From contig NZ_ATTE01000001.1 in the NCBI RefSeq assembly GCF_000419525.1, forward strand, positions 3,631,501-3,695,500: DNA of 64,000 nt, in the 5' to 3' direction. This DNA is from Leucothrix mucor DSM 2157. GTDB lineage: Bacteria; Pseudomonadota; Gammaproteobacteria; Thiotrichales; Thiotrichaceae. Numbering within the stretch: the first letter of the stretch is position 1; every line of letters begins with the position of its first letter. Below the pieces are notes generated by a model that was not told the origin of the DNA, did no database searches, and was given only the letters and a program-made list of their open reading frames with translations. Made by a program: the position numbers and the translations under genes. This document shows positions 45,112-53,877 of the stretch, piece after piece.

Positions 45112-46314
45112 TTAAAATCCAGCAATGACCTCTTCAATCACCTGCGCAATCACCTCGATATCCGCAGGACCAAAAGTCAGCGGCAAGCGCATATCCAAAG
45201 TGTTAGACAAAATCGCCAGCGTTTGCGGCAGCTTCGGCGCTTCACCCAAATAACGCCAGCTATCAAAGCGGCTGGTAAAGCCTTGCGGATCGGCACTGCC
45301 AAACCACTTTAACTCAACCCCTTGTGCGGCACAGGCGGCAACAAACTCCGGAATCTGTTCATGGCTTAGCCCGATCGGACGGAACTGAATCGAGCTACCG
45401 ACATAAAATTCCTGCTCAGGGCGCACCGGCAACTGAATACCGGGAATGCGGCTAAACAGCATTTCGGCGGCTCGATATAAATCATTCCAACGTTTGCAGT
45501 TAGCTTCGAAAAGCGGCAACTGCGCCCGTAAAATAGCCGCGCGTAAGTTATCCATGCGACCGCTGTAATTGGGCGTATCTAAACGGATATCGTTAAACAC
45601 CTCTGCCGCTGGCGCTGCGCCATGTCGCTCGTACAACATGTAAGAGCCGGAATGCATGACTGCACGCGCCATAATTTCTGCATCGTCGGTGGTTAGTAAG
45701 CCACCTTCACCGGAATTAATGTGTTTATAAGTCTGTGTACTAAAGCAGGCAATCTTGCCGAAAGTGCCGGAGGCTTTGCCATTCCAGCTAGCGCCCATGG
45801 TGTGCGCGCAATCTTCGATTAGCATAACGCCGTGTTTTTCGCACAGTGCAACGATGGCATCCATATCCGCCAAGTGCCCGCGCATGTGTGAAATCATAAA
45901 AAAGCGACTGCCGCTTTCTTGCATCATCTTTTCCAGATGAGCTAGATCGACACAGTAATTTTCATCGATTTCGACCAGTACCACCGTGCCACCGGCATTG
46001 TTAATGGCGCCAGGAACGGGCGCTAAGGTGAAGGCATTGGTTAGTACTGGCTCGCCGTTTTTGATGCCAGCAGCTTTGAGGGCAATGTGGAGTGCGTAGC
46101 CGCCGGAGGCGCAGGCTAGGCAATATGGTACGCCTAGGTATTTGGCATATTCTTTCTCTAATAACTCAGCCTCGGAGAGTTCACCCGGTAGTGTGTTGTA
46201 GCGGTGTAAGCGGCCTGAACGGAGAATTGCTACCGCGCGCTCAATACCCGCTTCGGGGATTGGTTCTTGCTGGGTAAATGACTTGCTGAAATAGTGCTGG
46301 GGTGACTGTGGCAT
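45112..46314 (-). CDS. DegT/DnrJ/EryC1/StrS-family aminotransferase
   Basis: A 400-residue PLP enzyme of the sugar aminotransferase family. The catalytic Lys is in FSTQTYKHINSGEGG, with the Asp of VMLIEDCAHTMGA binding the pyridine nitrogen and TNAFTLAPVPGAINNAGG upstream. These enzymes usually make aminosugars from keto-sugar nucleotides, but relatives also act on other keto substrates. It is on the same strand as the phosphatase and LacI genes but separated by 253 bases, so it may be a separate unit. No sugar-nucleotide genes are near, which leaves the substrate open. Confidence 0.87.
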   Translation of the reverse strand: MPQSPQHYFSKSFTQQEPIPEAGIERAVAILRSGRLHRYNTLPGELSEAELLEKEYAKYLGVPYCLACASGGYALHIALKAAGIKNGEPVLTNAFTLAPVPGAINNAGGTVVLVEIDENYCVDLAHLEKMMQESGSRFFMISHMRGHLADMDAIVALCEKHGVMLIEDCAHTMGASWNGKASGTFGKIACFSTQTYKHINSGEGGLLTTDDAEIMARAVMHSGSYMLYERHGAAPAAEVFNDIRLDTPNYSGRMDNLRAAILRAQLPLFEANCKRWNDLYRAAEMLFSRIPGIQLPVRPEQEFYVGSSIQFRPIGLSHEQIPEFVAACAAQGVELKWFGSADPQGFTSRFDSWRYLGEAPKLPQTLAILSNTLDMRLPLTFGPADIEVIAQVIEEVIAGF

Positions 46315-46433
46315 GATTTCTCCAGTGGTTGTGGCGCGTAAGATTATTAGAGTTTATCCCCAAGCTTGCTTTAGAGTATAGGGGCCAGCAGCGACCTAAT
46401 GATTGCCCCACTAGGCTGTTATCACCCTGAAAT

Positions 46434-46558
46434 AAAGCGGACAAAGAACCGGACACAACGGTTACTTACGTGAGCGCACAAACCTATTTAAACTATTGAT
46501 AATTAAATTCTTTTAGGTAAGCCAACACCCGTCATTGAAGTGGCCATAAAAGCGGACA
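46434..46558. repeat. Short direct repeats upstream of the aminotransferase
   Basis: AAAGCGGACA occurs at 46434-46443 and again at 46549-46558, with a related CCGGACA at about 46449-46455 between them. They lie in the 253-base leader of the DegT gene. They may be regulator sites or debris of an old insertion sequence end; no reading frame remnant is seen. Confidence 0.35.
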
Positions 46559-46567
46559 TCTCAGCAT

Positions 46568-47341
46568 TTACAATTTGTCTTTGAGGTCTTCCCACAACCT
46601 AGGCGTTGCCGCCCACATAAGACTCCCCTCCAGTAAACCGTTATTCCTCAGAAAATCTGAAACACAGCCACCCGCTTCCTCAATCAATAAAATACCCGCC
46701 AATGCATCCCAGCTATTTAAATGCGCTTCGTAATAGCCGTGCACTTGCCCTGAAGCCACATGCGCCAGCATTAATGCACCTGCGCCAAAGCGACGGTACT
46801 CAATATCGTGCTCATCCAACATGACCAATACATCTAAATAGTTTTGCAGCGGTCGGCGATTCGAACGGCCTAATCCTAAAATAGCCTGCCCCGCTTCCGG
46901 CTCTTGAACCGCTAAACGAACACCATTTAAACAAGCCCCTTCGCCGCGCTTAGCACTGAAAAACTCATCGCGATCTGGTGCATAGATAAAGCCCAACTCC
47001 AGCACGCCCTGCTTTACGTAGGCGACTGATACACACCAGTAGTCCATATTTTGCAGGTAGTTGGTGGTGCCATCTATAGGATCAATCACCCAAATACCTG
47101 CGTCCTCGGCTAGCTCATTATCGCCACTTAAGCCGCCCTCCTCACCCAAAAACGCATCTCCCGGATGCAATGCATTAATCACTTCCCGAAGCTCGTTCTC
47201 CACCAATACATCGGCTTCTGATACAAAATCCTGACGCCCTTTTACCGTGACCGACAAGCCTTCCTTCCGAAACTGTTGCGCACGTTTTCCAGCGCGGCGA
47301 ATGGCCTCTTCTAAGGCTTGGTATTGCTGCTGATTACTCAT
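46568..47341 (-). CDS. Inositol monophosphatase-family phosphatase
   Basis: A 257-residue lithium-sensitive-type phosphatase. Metal sites are complete: GEEGG (about 72), WVIDPIDGTTNYL (about 88) and the C-terminal HLNSWDALAGILLIEEAGG. It should remove phosphate from a polyol or sugar phosphate such as inositol, histidinol or glycerol phosphates. It follows the LacI repressor by 27 bases on the same strand, so it is likely repressed together with the divergent ABC importer, whose imported solute may be its substrate. Confidence 0.88.
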   Translation of the reverse strand: MSNQQQYQALEEAIRRAGKRAQQFRKEGLSVTVKGRQDFVSEADVLVENELREVINALHPGDAFLGEEGGLSGDNELAEDAGIWVIDPIDGTTNYLQNMDYWCVSVAYVKQGVLELGFIYAPDRDEFFSAKRGEGACLNGVRLAVQEPEAGQAILGLGRSNRRPLQNYLDVLVMLDEHDIEYRRFGAGALMLAHVASGQVHGYYEAHLNSWDALAGILLIEEAGGCVSDFLRNNGLLEGSLMWAATPRLWEDLKDKL

Positions 47342-47368
47342 AATGATTCACTTTTAATGGATTAATAA

Positions 47369-48397
47369 TTAGAGATTTAAGGATGGCGAGGTATGACGCA
47401 GCACTAACGAAACCGGCACAATTTCCATACGCTGCGCCAGCTCCGCATTATTGCCACGACTAGCCAGACACCAGAGCGCCCGTCGAGCAACCGCGACCGC
47501 ATCTTGCCTGATGGTGGATAAGCGATAACTGTATTGCGCGGCTTGCGGGACATCATCAAAGCCGATTAGCTGGAAGTCTTTCGGTGCATCTAAACCCTGC
47601 TCCCGCATGCCATCCAGAAAACCGCAGGCCAACAAGTCATTCGCACAAAACACACCATCGACCACTTGCTGGCTCTGGCACAGCTCATGCGCCGCTAAGC
47701 GCCCGCCTTCATAGCCATCGCTCTTTGCCCAAATCGGCAATAAGGATTTAAATAACTCAGGCGCACGGCCTTGCAAGCTTTCAAAAAAGGCTTCACCGCG
47801 ATTCACTCCTCCCCAGGTTGAGTTGGGAAAATTTAGCCAACCGGGACGCTGACAACCACTATCGATCAATTGCTGTGCGGCTAATTCGGCCCCTGCCACA
47901 TTATCTGAACACACAAAATCCACACTCGGGATTTCGGAATAACGATTGATACCCACCACCGGAATATTGAACTGAATGCATTCCTTAATCAGTTCGGTGG
48001 GTGGCTGACCTGAGGTCACGATCACACCCGATACCCGAAACTGAGTAAAGCGGCGAATGGTGGCTTCCAGCTCCTGCGCACTGCCTACTTCAGTAACTAG
48101 CGCCTGATAGCCTTTGGCTTGTATCTCATTGATTAAGCTCTCCAGCAAGCGACTACGAAAGGGATCGCTCAGCCGCGCCACCACCACACCAATCAATAAG
48201 CTACGTTTGCGATTTAAACCCTGCGCCAAGAAATTCACCTGATAACCTAGCTGCTTAGCGGCCTTCTCAACTTTTGCTCTAGTGTCTGGTGACACGCTGC
48301 CATTATTGGTTAATGTTCGAGAAACTGCCGCTCGCGAGACGCCTGCCAGATCGGCCACATCCTGCGCCGTTACCGTGCCTTGTTTAGACTTTGGCAT
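47369..48397 (-). CDS. LacI-family repressor
   Basis: A 342-residue repressor. The N-terminal helix-turn-helix TAQDVADLAGVSRAAVSRTL is followed by the hinge helix near residue 55 (AAKQLGYQVN) and a sugar-binding type I periplasmic fold (LLIGVVVARLSDPF, FRVSGVIVTSG, DGVFCANDLLACGFLDGM). The effector is probably a sugar or polyol. It sits in the middle of a three-gene unit with a metallo-beta-lactamase-fold enzyme and a phosphatase, and a likely operator is at 49331-49344 before the ABC operon. Confidence 0.9.
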   Translation of the reverse strand: MPKSKQGTVTAQDVADLAGVSRAAVSRTLTNNGSVSPDTRAKVEKAAKQLGYQVNFLAQGLNRKRSLLIGVVVARLSDPFRSRLLESLINEIQAKGYQALVTEVGSAQELEATIRRFTQFRVSGVIVTSGQPPTELIKECIQFNIPVVGINRYSEIPSVDFVCSDNVAGAELAAQQLIDSGCQRPGWLNFPNSTWGGVNRGEAFFESLQGRAPELFKSLLPIWAKSDGYEGGRLAAHELCQSQQVVDGVFCANDLLACGFLDGMREQGLDAPKDFQLIGFDDVPQAAQYSYRLSTIRQDAVAVARRALWCLASRGNNAELAQRMEIVPVSLVLRHTSPSLNL

Positions 48398-48420
48398 AAT
48401 CGTAATACCTATGCGGTTTG

Positions 48421-49224
48421 CTAGCTTTCATCTAAACCGGATATTGGTGATGTCACCTCACCTAAATCAAACCCTCCTAGCTTTATCTCAGCTAAGTTAA
48501 AGCTCATGCCATCACGGCTTAAAAACAGCTTGGCCACATCACGCGCGGCCACTTCAATCTCCGGAATATATTCATCAAAGCAGTGATAAACCCCGAGCGC
48601 TTTCACTTGGGTGCTACTCAGTAGGTTTACACAATCAGGAAAATCCCCATGCGAGGAGTCCGGAGCTAAAGCCTGAAACGAGGCACATTCCTGAAAGGCT
48701 AAATCAGCCCCAAACATCAGCTGGCGCGTGGCTTCGGTAGGCCTTCCATCACCACTGTAAAACAAAACCTGATCATCGATCTCTAAACGCAGCGAACGGT
48801 TATTCACTTCATGCACCGTCTCCGCGGTTTGCAGCTGCCAATGCTTCCAGCTAAAAGCATCGGTAATCTCATGCCACTGGATTTCAAAGCAAATCGTGGT
48901 AGCCGGCCAAATGGCCAAAGCCACTAATTGCTCTAAGACTTCCTGTTGATCTGCCTGACAAAAAATATCCAATGGCTCGCTGCGTTTAAAGCTTTTCCAC
49001 TGATTCAGCAGCGCTGGCAAACCCGAACAATGGTCCGGGTGAATGTGCGTGAAATAAATTGCGTTCACTTCATTTATTCCAACACCTTGTGCCCAAATCG
49101 CTCTTGGAACGGTTGGCCCGCAATCGATAAGCCATTGATTTTGCGTGTCATCCTTAATCATTATCGACGACGTATTATTAAGCGTTGAGAACGCGCTACC
49201 ACTTCCAATTACCTTCACTTTCAT
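48421..49224 (-). CDS. Metallo-beta-lactamase-fold hydrolase
   Basis: A 267-residue enzyme of the RNase Z/PhnP branch. FTHIHPDHCSGLPALL is the HxHxDH metal motif, with VLFYSGDGRPT and the later FQECASF strand in place of the third metal region. No RNase Z exosite is visible. In this setting it is likely a phosphodiesterase that opens a cyclic or diester form of the imported solute ahead of the phosphatase encoded downstream. That role is inference. ATG 49224 is chosen because the domain starts there (MKVKVIGSGSAF). Confidence 0.8.
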   Translation of the reverse strand: MKVKVIGSGSAFSTLNNTSSIMIKDDTQNQWLIDCGPTVPRAIWAQGVGINEVNAIYFTHIHPDHCSGLPALLNQWKSFKRSEPLDIFCQADQQEVLEQLVALAIWPATTICFEIQWHEITDAFSWKHWQLQTAETVHEVNNRSLRLEIDDQVLFYSGDGRPTEATRQLMFGADLAFQECASFQALAPDSSHGDFPDCVNLLSSTQVKALGVYHCFDEYIPEIEVAARDVAKLFLSRDGMSFNLAEIKLGGFDLGEVTSPISGLDES

Positions 49225-49330
49225 CTCGTTACACCAAATTGTCATGCTCGTTTAATCAAACTGTCATAAAGATACGACACAGTAGGTACCCATAATGTCA
49301 GCTACAGGTTGCATTTTTATGACAATCGAG

Positions 49331-49344
49331 TGAACACGTGTTCA
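49331..49344. promoter_or_regulatory. LacI-type operator
   Basis: Perfect 14-bp palindrome TGAACACGTGTTCA with the central CG dinucleotide usual for LacI-family operators, 57 bases before the ABC operon's ATG. A further inverted repeat, TGTCATAAA at 49262-49270 and its complement at 49316-49324, lies beside it in the same divergent gap. Confidence 0.65.
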
Positions 49345-49401
49345 TTTCTTAAAAAAAGTTCTAAAAATGCCGTAGCGCCTTTGATCAGTACCGGGATAAC
49401 T

Positions 49402-50457
49402 ATGACACATTTGCGCATCGAGAATTTACAGGCCAGCTACGGCAAAAAGTTAATTCTGAACGACATCAACCTTGCCGTAGATCAAGGCGAGATGATTGCC
49501 CTACTGGGGCCATCGGGCTGTGGCAAGACAACCTTGCTCAATGCGCTGTGTGGTTTTATGCCGGTGGCTCAAGGTGATATTTTCGTTGGCGGGCGCACGA
49601 TTACTAAGCTGGCAGCCGAGAAGCGCAATATCACTATGGTGTTTCAAAGCTATGCGTTGTGGCCGCACATGACGGTTGGCCAAAATATTGGTTATGGCCT
49701 GAAGGTACAAAAAGTGAAGCCGCTGGAAATTCAAAAGCGCATTCGTGAGCTATTAAGCATTGTGAATCTGGAAGGCTTGCAGGATGAGAAAGTCACGGCA
49801 CTCTCCGGCGGCCAACGCCAGCGAGTGGCTTTAGCGCGGGCCTTAGCGATTCGCCCCGATGTGTTAGTGATGGATGAGCCGCTCTCTAATTTGGATGCCA
49901 AGGTTCGGCTCAGCGTGCGCCACGAGATTAAAGCCCTGCAACAACAACTTGGCTTCACCTCACTGATAGTGACGCATGATCAGGAGGAAGCACTGGTGAT
50001 GGCCGATCGCATTGCGGTGTTAAATAATGGCCAAATTGAGCAACTGGGCACACCAGAGCAAATCTATCACCAGCCTGCGACCGCCTTTGTCGCTGACTTT
50101 ATGGGTGCGGATAACAAACTGACATTTGACTCCGAAGATGAGCTTAAGGATAGCCTCTCAGCTAATAGCCCAGCCTTAGCCAGACTCCCTGAAAAATTAC
50201 TAACTAAGCCTTCGGGTCGCCGCCAGATTTTGTTTCGCAGCGAGCATGTTGCCGTGCATAGCGACACAACTTCAAACCTTCTTAGCGACTCGCTGCAGCT
50301 CTCTGGCCTTATCCAACAAAGTGCCTTTTTAGGCAACAGTTATCGAATGAGTGTGCGCTGCGGGATGCACACCCTTCAGGCAGATCATGCCATAAATCTG
50401 CCAGCCAATACTCCCGTGACCTTATCTGTTCCAGCCGATGCCTTGCACGTTTTCTAG
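49402..50457 (+). CDS. ABC transporter ATP-binding protein (UgpC/PotA type)
   Basis: A 351-residue ATPase. Walker A LLGPSGCGKTTLL, Q-loop VFQSYALWPHM, signature LSGGQRQRVALARAL, Walker B DVLVMDEPLSNLD and switch IVTHDQEEA are all present, followed by a C-terminal TOBE-type domain (about 240-350). Length is typical of importers of sugars, polyamines, iron or phosphorylated solutes. ATG 49402 fits the start of the ATPase fold. First gene of the four-gene importer operon 49402-53469. Confidence 0.9.
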   Translation: MTHLRIENLQASYGKKLILNDINLAVDQGEMIALLGPSGCGKTTLLNALCGFMPVAQGDIFVGGRTITKLAAEKRNITMVFQSYALWPHMTVGQNIGYGLKVQKVKPLEIQKRIRELLSIVNLEGLQDEKVTALSGGQRQRVALARALAIRPDVLVMDEPLSNLDAKVRLSVRHEIKALQQQLGFTSLIVTHDQEEALVMADRIAVLNNGQIEQLGTPEQIYHQPATAFVADFMGADNKLTFDSEDELKDSLSANSPALARLPEKLLTKPSGRRQILFRSEHVAVHSDTTSNLLSDSLQLSGLIQQSAFLGNSYRMSVRCGMHTLQADHAINLPANTPVTLSVPADALHVF

Positions 50458-50524
50458 CGCTACGCATCACCTTAAAACTTGTTGTTAATTTAAAACCTCT
50501 ACGTTTAATGAATAAGGAAGAATC

Positions 50525-51673
50525 ATGTTAAGTAAATTCAAGATCCTTGCACTGGCGTCACTCAGCCTAACTCAGCTTGCCGGAAACGCTTACGCCGATA
50601 CCACGCTAAATGTGGTGTCTGCCGGTGGCCAGAATATGGTCGACTACGTAAAAACTTATCTGGCACCAAAGTTTGAAGCGGCTCACCCCGGCGTTAAAGT
50701 GAATATCGTCGGCACCGGTCCAGGCGACGCTGGTTCTCATAAGATTTTAGAAAAACTGGCCGCGCAGAAAAACAGTGGCCTTGAAAACTGGGATGTTGAT
50801 GTGGCCGTGGTTCATCAAAAGATTGGTGGCGAGATGGTCGAAAGTGGCTTGCTGGCCAACTACCGCAGCGACATTAAAACCGGCAAACTGGTCTCTCGCG
50901 ACAGCGCTGAGAATGCTTTAGGTGTGGATGTTAGCGGCTATGTTATGCCGATGTTCCACAGCCAAACCGCCATCGCCTACAACAGCGACTTAGTTAAAAA
51001 CCCACCAAAATCTTACGATGAATTGGTGAAGTGGACACAGGAAAACCCTAGAGCCTTCGGCTATAACGGCATCAAAAATGGCATGTCTGGCGTGAGCTTT
51101 GTGACTGGTTGGATTTACGCTTATGGCACCGATGCGGCAAGATTATCCAGCGCACCGTACAGCAAAGAAGTCGGAGCGGGCTGGGAAAAAGCATTCGCCG
51201 ATCTAAAAGCATTTAACAAAAACATCACCTTCACTCCGGGCAATGCCGGCACCTTGGATATGCTGAATCGCGGTGAGATTTTCATGGGGCCAGTCTGGGT
51301 CGATATGTTTTACAGCTGGAAAGATCAGGGCAAGATTCCTCCATCCATGAAGCTATCGCTGATTGCGCCGGGAATGCCAGGGCAGCCGATGTATTACGTG
51401 ACTCCGGCTAAAGCCACCAATGCTAAATTGGCACGTGAATTCATCGAGTTGGCAACCAGCGCCGAGGTACAGGCTGAAGGCATTGTTAAACGTTTTAACT
51501 GGTATCCGGGGATTGATGCACAGCACGTAAAAGGCAATTTAGACTCTGCAACGTGGGAGAAGTTGTTCGCTGAAATAACACCGGATGATTTATCCAAATA
51601 CGGTAAAAGCTTCCCGATTGCGCCGTTCTTTGATGATATCAAAGAAGGTTACGAGCGTCAGGTAGCAAACTAA
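50525..51673 (+). CDS. ABC transporter substrate-binding protein
   Basis: A 382-residue periplasmic binding protein with signal peptide 1-24 (AYA). TTLNVVSAGGQNMVDYVKTYL and HPGVKVNIVGTGPGD open the two lobes, with MLNRGEIFMGPVWVDMF later; the overall plan is that of type 2 extracellular solute-binding proteins. Ligand unknown; nearby phosphatase and phosphodiesterase genes suggest a phosphorylated organic solute. A strong hairpin follows the stop codon and probably raises the level of this protein relative to the permeases, as is common for binding-protein genes. Confidence 0.85.
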   Translation: MLSKFKILALASLSLTQLAGNAYADTTLNVVSAGGQNMVDYVKTYLAPKFEAAHPGVKVNIVGTGPGDAGSHKILEKLAAQKNSGLENWDVDVAVVHQKIGGEMVESGLLANYRSDIKTGKLVSRDSAENALGVDVSGYVMPMFHSQTAIAYNSDLVKNPPKSYDELVKWTQENPRAFGYNGIKNGMSGVSFVTGWIYAYGTDAARLSSAPYSKEVGAGWEKAFADLKAFNKNITFTPGNAGTLDMLNRGEIFMGPVWVDMFYSWKDQGKIPPSMKLSLIAPGMPGQPMYYVTPAKATNAKLAREFIELATSAEVQAEGIVKRFNWYPGIDAQHVKGNLDSATWEKLFAEITPDDLSKYGKSFPIAPFFDDIKEGYERQVAN

Positions 51674-51686
51674 TCGAGCAAAGTAC

Positions 51687-51716
51687 GCCCTGAGCGCACT
51701 CCTTCGCGCTCAGGGC
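51687..51716 (+). other. Intercistronic hairpin after the binding-protein gene
   Basis: Perfect 11-bp stem GCCCTGAGCGC / GCGCTCAGGGC with an 8-base loop, no T tract. Placed between binding-protein and permease genes, it likely protects the upstream mRNA from 3' exonucleases or attenuates read-through. Confidence 0.75.
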
Positions 51717-51740
51717 TGTATTAATTTTCAGGATAATTTC

Positions 51741-52571
51741 ATGCGCCATCCCACACATTCCAACCTATGGTTAATTGCTCCCGCTGCTTTAATGGTGGGG
51801 CTGTTCTTTCTGTATCCGCTGTTCTTTTCGCTGTACTCGGCGGTCACGCTTGATGGCGTATTAACGCTGGCGCACTTGCAGAAAGCCTTTGAGCTTTACT
51901 CCAATGACATGCTGTTTACGGTCATTATTGTATTAATTAGCGTGGCTATTCTAGCCGTGTTATCGGTAACCATTGCGGCGCTGATTACACTCTCACCGTT
52001 TCGCTCGCTGGTTGGCATTCTGGGATTTATCTACCGTATTCCACTGTTTATTCCGTTCATTGTCACCGCGCAAATGATGCGCACCTTTCTGGCTAAAAAT
52101 GGCTTAATGAATAATGCCTTTGTGGCCTCCGGTGCCATGACGCCAATGGAGACTATCTCCTTTCTAGGCTGGAGCGGCATCATTATTGTATTTGTCTGGA
52201 AGCAATTAGCCTTTTGTACCCTACTGATTACTGGCGCGATGGCGGCTTTGGATGAGTCGCAGATCAGAGCTGCCCGTAACTTGGGCGCATCACGCATTCG
52301 TATTTTATTTCAAATTATTCTGCCACAAATTGGCCCAACGCTGGGCGTGGCAATGGTGTTATCAACAGTCACGATTATGTCGGTGTTATCCGTTCCGCTA
52401 ATGATCGGCACCGGCACGCCAACCATGATGACCACCGACATGGCATTCCGCATTAACTCTTATGGCGACTACCATGTGGCCAATGCATTGAGCTTAGTCT
52501 CCTACCTGATTTGCGCCGGACTGGCTTGGTTCTATCTACGCCAAAGCTTAAAAGATAAAGGAGCTCTGTAA
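51741..52571 (+). CDS. ABC transporter permease 1
   Basis: A 276-residue permease with six membrane helices of the BPD_transp_1 family. The EAA loop reads ALDESQIRAARNLGASRIRI (about 170-190) and contacts the ATPase. It is followed after one base by the second permease gene with an AAGGAG site inside its own end, so the two are coupled. Forms the membrane channel with permease 2. Confidence 0.9.
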   Translation: MRHPTHSNLWLIAPAALMVGLFFLYPLFFSLYSAVTLDGVLTLAHLQKAFELYSNDMLFTVIIVLISVAILAVLSVTIAALITLSPFRSLVGILGFIYRIPLFIPFIVTAQMMRTFLAKNGLMNNAFVASGAMTPMETISFLGWSGIIIVFVWKQLAFCTLLITGAMAALDESQIRAARNLGASRIRILFQIILPQIGPTLGVAMVLSTVTIMSVLSVPLMIGTGTPTMMTTDMAFRINSYGDYHVANALSLVSYLICAGLAWFYLRQSLKDKGAL

Positions 52572-52572
52572 T

Positions 52573-53469
52573 ATGTCCATCGCTAAACACAGTGTTCAAA
52601 CCAGCGCACAAACCAGTACTTACACAAGCCATCAACGCTCGCTTTACGAAGTGCTGCACTTAGACAAACTGCGCACCAGTTTCTGGCTGCAATGCCTGTT
52701 CATTTTAGCCTTCGCGCTAATTCTATTCGGGCCAATTGCCAACCTGCTGATCTGGACAGTTGCCGAAACATGGTATTTCCCACATGCGCTACCTTCGGAG
52801 TGGGGATTCAAGTATTGGCATCAGGTATTTAACCCTTACAGCGATGTGTCGGGCTCTTTGCTGACCAGTGTTTTAATTGCAGTACTCACTGTGATTGTCT
52901 GTTTGCTGGTCTCGGTTCCGGCAGGCTATGCGCTCTCCAAACGCAGCATGCCATTCCGTGCTTTTTGGATGCTGTTGTTTTTGATTCCGCAGGCATTTCC
53001 CAATCTCACGGTGTATATCAATATCGCTCGTATTTTTTACGACTTCGGGCTCAATGGCACACTGCTCGGTGTCGTGCTGGTGCATAGCGTGCACGGCTTA
53101 ATGTTTTCCGTATGGATTAGTGTGGCAGCGTTTTCAACAACTGACCCGATGCTGGAGCGTGCCTCACGCAACTTAGGCGCTGGGCCGGTGTATACCTTCT
53201 TTCATATCGTATTGCCGCAAGCCATACCGGGGATTATTGCCAGCTGCATTTTTGTGTTTTTAGAATCGCTGGATGAGTTTACCGGGACATTCTTTGTCGG
53301 TGCTCCGGATATCACCACCCTGCCGTTGCTGCTGTATACCGCGAGCATGGAGGGTAACTATCAGATTGCATCAATTACGGCGTTGATTTTACTGGTGCCG
53401 TCGATTGGCTTTATGGTGATTATCAATAAGTTTATGAAACCGGAAATGCTATCCAAACTGGGGAAATAA
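52573..53469 (+). CDS. ABC transporter permease 2
   Basis: A 298-residue permease of the same family. It has a longer N-terminal cytoplasmic tail (about 1-35, Thr/Ser/Gln-rich) before six membrane helices; the EAA loop is MLERASRNLGAGPVYTF at about 195. Last gene of the importer operon; a hairpin at 53472-53500 ends it. Confidence 0.9.
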   Translation: MSIAKHSVQTSAQTSTYTSHQRSLYEVLHLDKLRTSFWLQCLFILAFALILFGPIANLLIWTVAETWYFPHALPSEWGFKYWHQVFNPYSDVSGSLLTSVLIAVLTVIVCLLVSVPAGYALSKRSMPFRAFWMLLFLIPQAFPNLTVYINIARIFYDFGLNGTLLGVVLVHSVHGLMFSVWISVAAFSTTDPMLERASRNLGAGPVYTFFHIVLPQAIPGIIASCIFVFLESLDEFTGTFFVGAPDITTLPLLLYTASMEGNYQIASITALILLVPSIGFMVIINKFMKPEMLSKLGK

Positions 53470-53471
53470 AC

Positions 53472-53500
53472 GGGCTTACCCTGAAACATCAGGTAAGCCC
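53472..53500. terminator. Hairpin between convergent genes
   Basis: Stem GGGCTTACC / GGTAAGCCC with an 11-base loop that itself can pair (CCTGA / TCAGG with a bulge). No T tract, but it is the only strong hairpin between the ABC operon and the convergent mutarotase gene. Confidence 0.65.
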
Positions 53501-53516
53501 CTGCCCTCGCATAACA

Positions 53517-53846
53517 TTAATCCAGATGAAACACCTCTTCCATCCCCGCCCACCATTCGCCAGCGTCCCGAGTTTCTAAGGGTCGCTGCATTGGGCCGCA
53601 TACTTTCCACCATTCCTGTGTCACAGGATCAGCGGCAATACTCGCATTATCCGCTTCAAAATCATCCCCCACATATTCCCAATAGCTAAACATCAGGTTT
53701 TCAGGCTGGCGTAAAAAGATAGAATAATTGGTAATATTCGACTGGCTCAGCCGTGCCAATACCTCAGGCCAAACCGCGCTGTGGACCTTTTTATATTCTT
53801 CGATGTGCTCGGGCGCAATACCAATAACCATGGACATACGTTGCAT
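53517..53846 (-). CDS. L-rhamnose/L-fucose mutarotase-family protein
   Basis: A 109-residue dimeric ferredoxin-like-fold epimerase (RhaM/DUF718 family) that flips the anomers of a deoxy or L-sugar. Conserved parts: EHIEEYKKVHSAVWPEVL with the catalytic His, ITNYSIFLRQPENLMFSYWEYVG, and DPVTQEWWKVCGPMQ. ATG 53846 follows a GAGG site. It is the second gene after the lactonase, 31 bases away. The pairing with a lactonase points to a non-phosphorylating L-sugar route. Confidence 0.88.
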   Translation of the reverse strand: MQRMSMVIGIAPEHIEEYKKVHSAVWPEVLARLSQSNITNYSIFLRQPENLMFSYWEYVGDDFEADNASIAADPVTQEWWKVCGPMQRPLETRDAGEWWAGMEEVFHLD

Positions 53847-53877
53847 AAGTGATTCCTCAAGGTGTTTGTAAATTATA

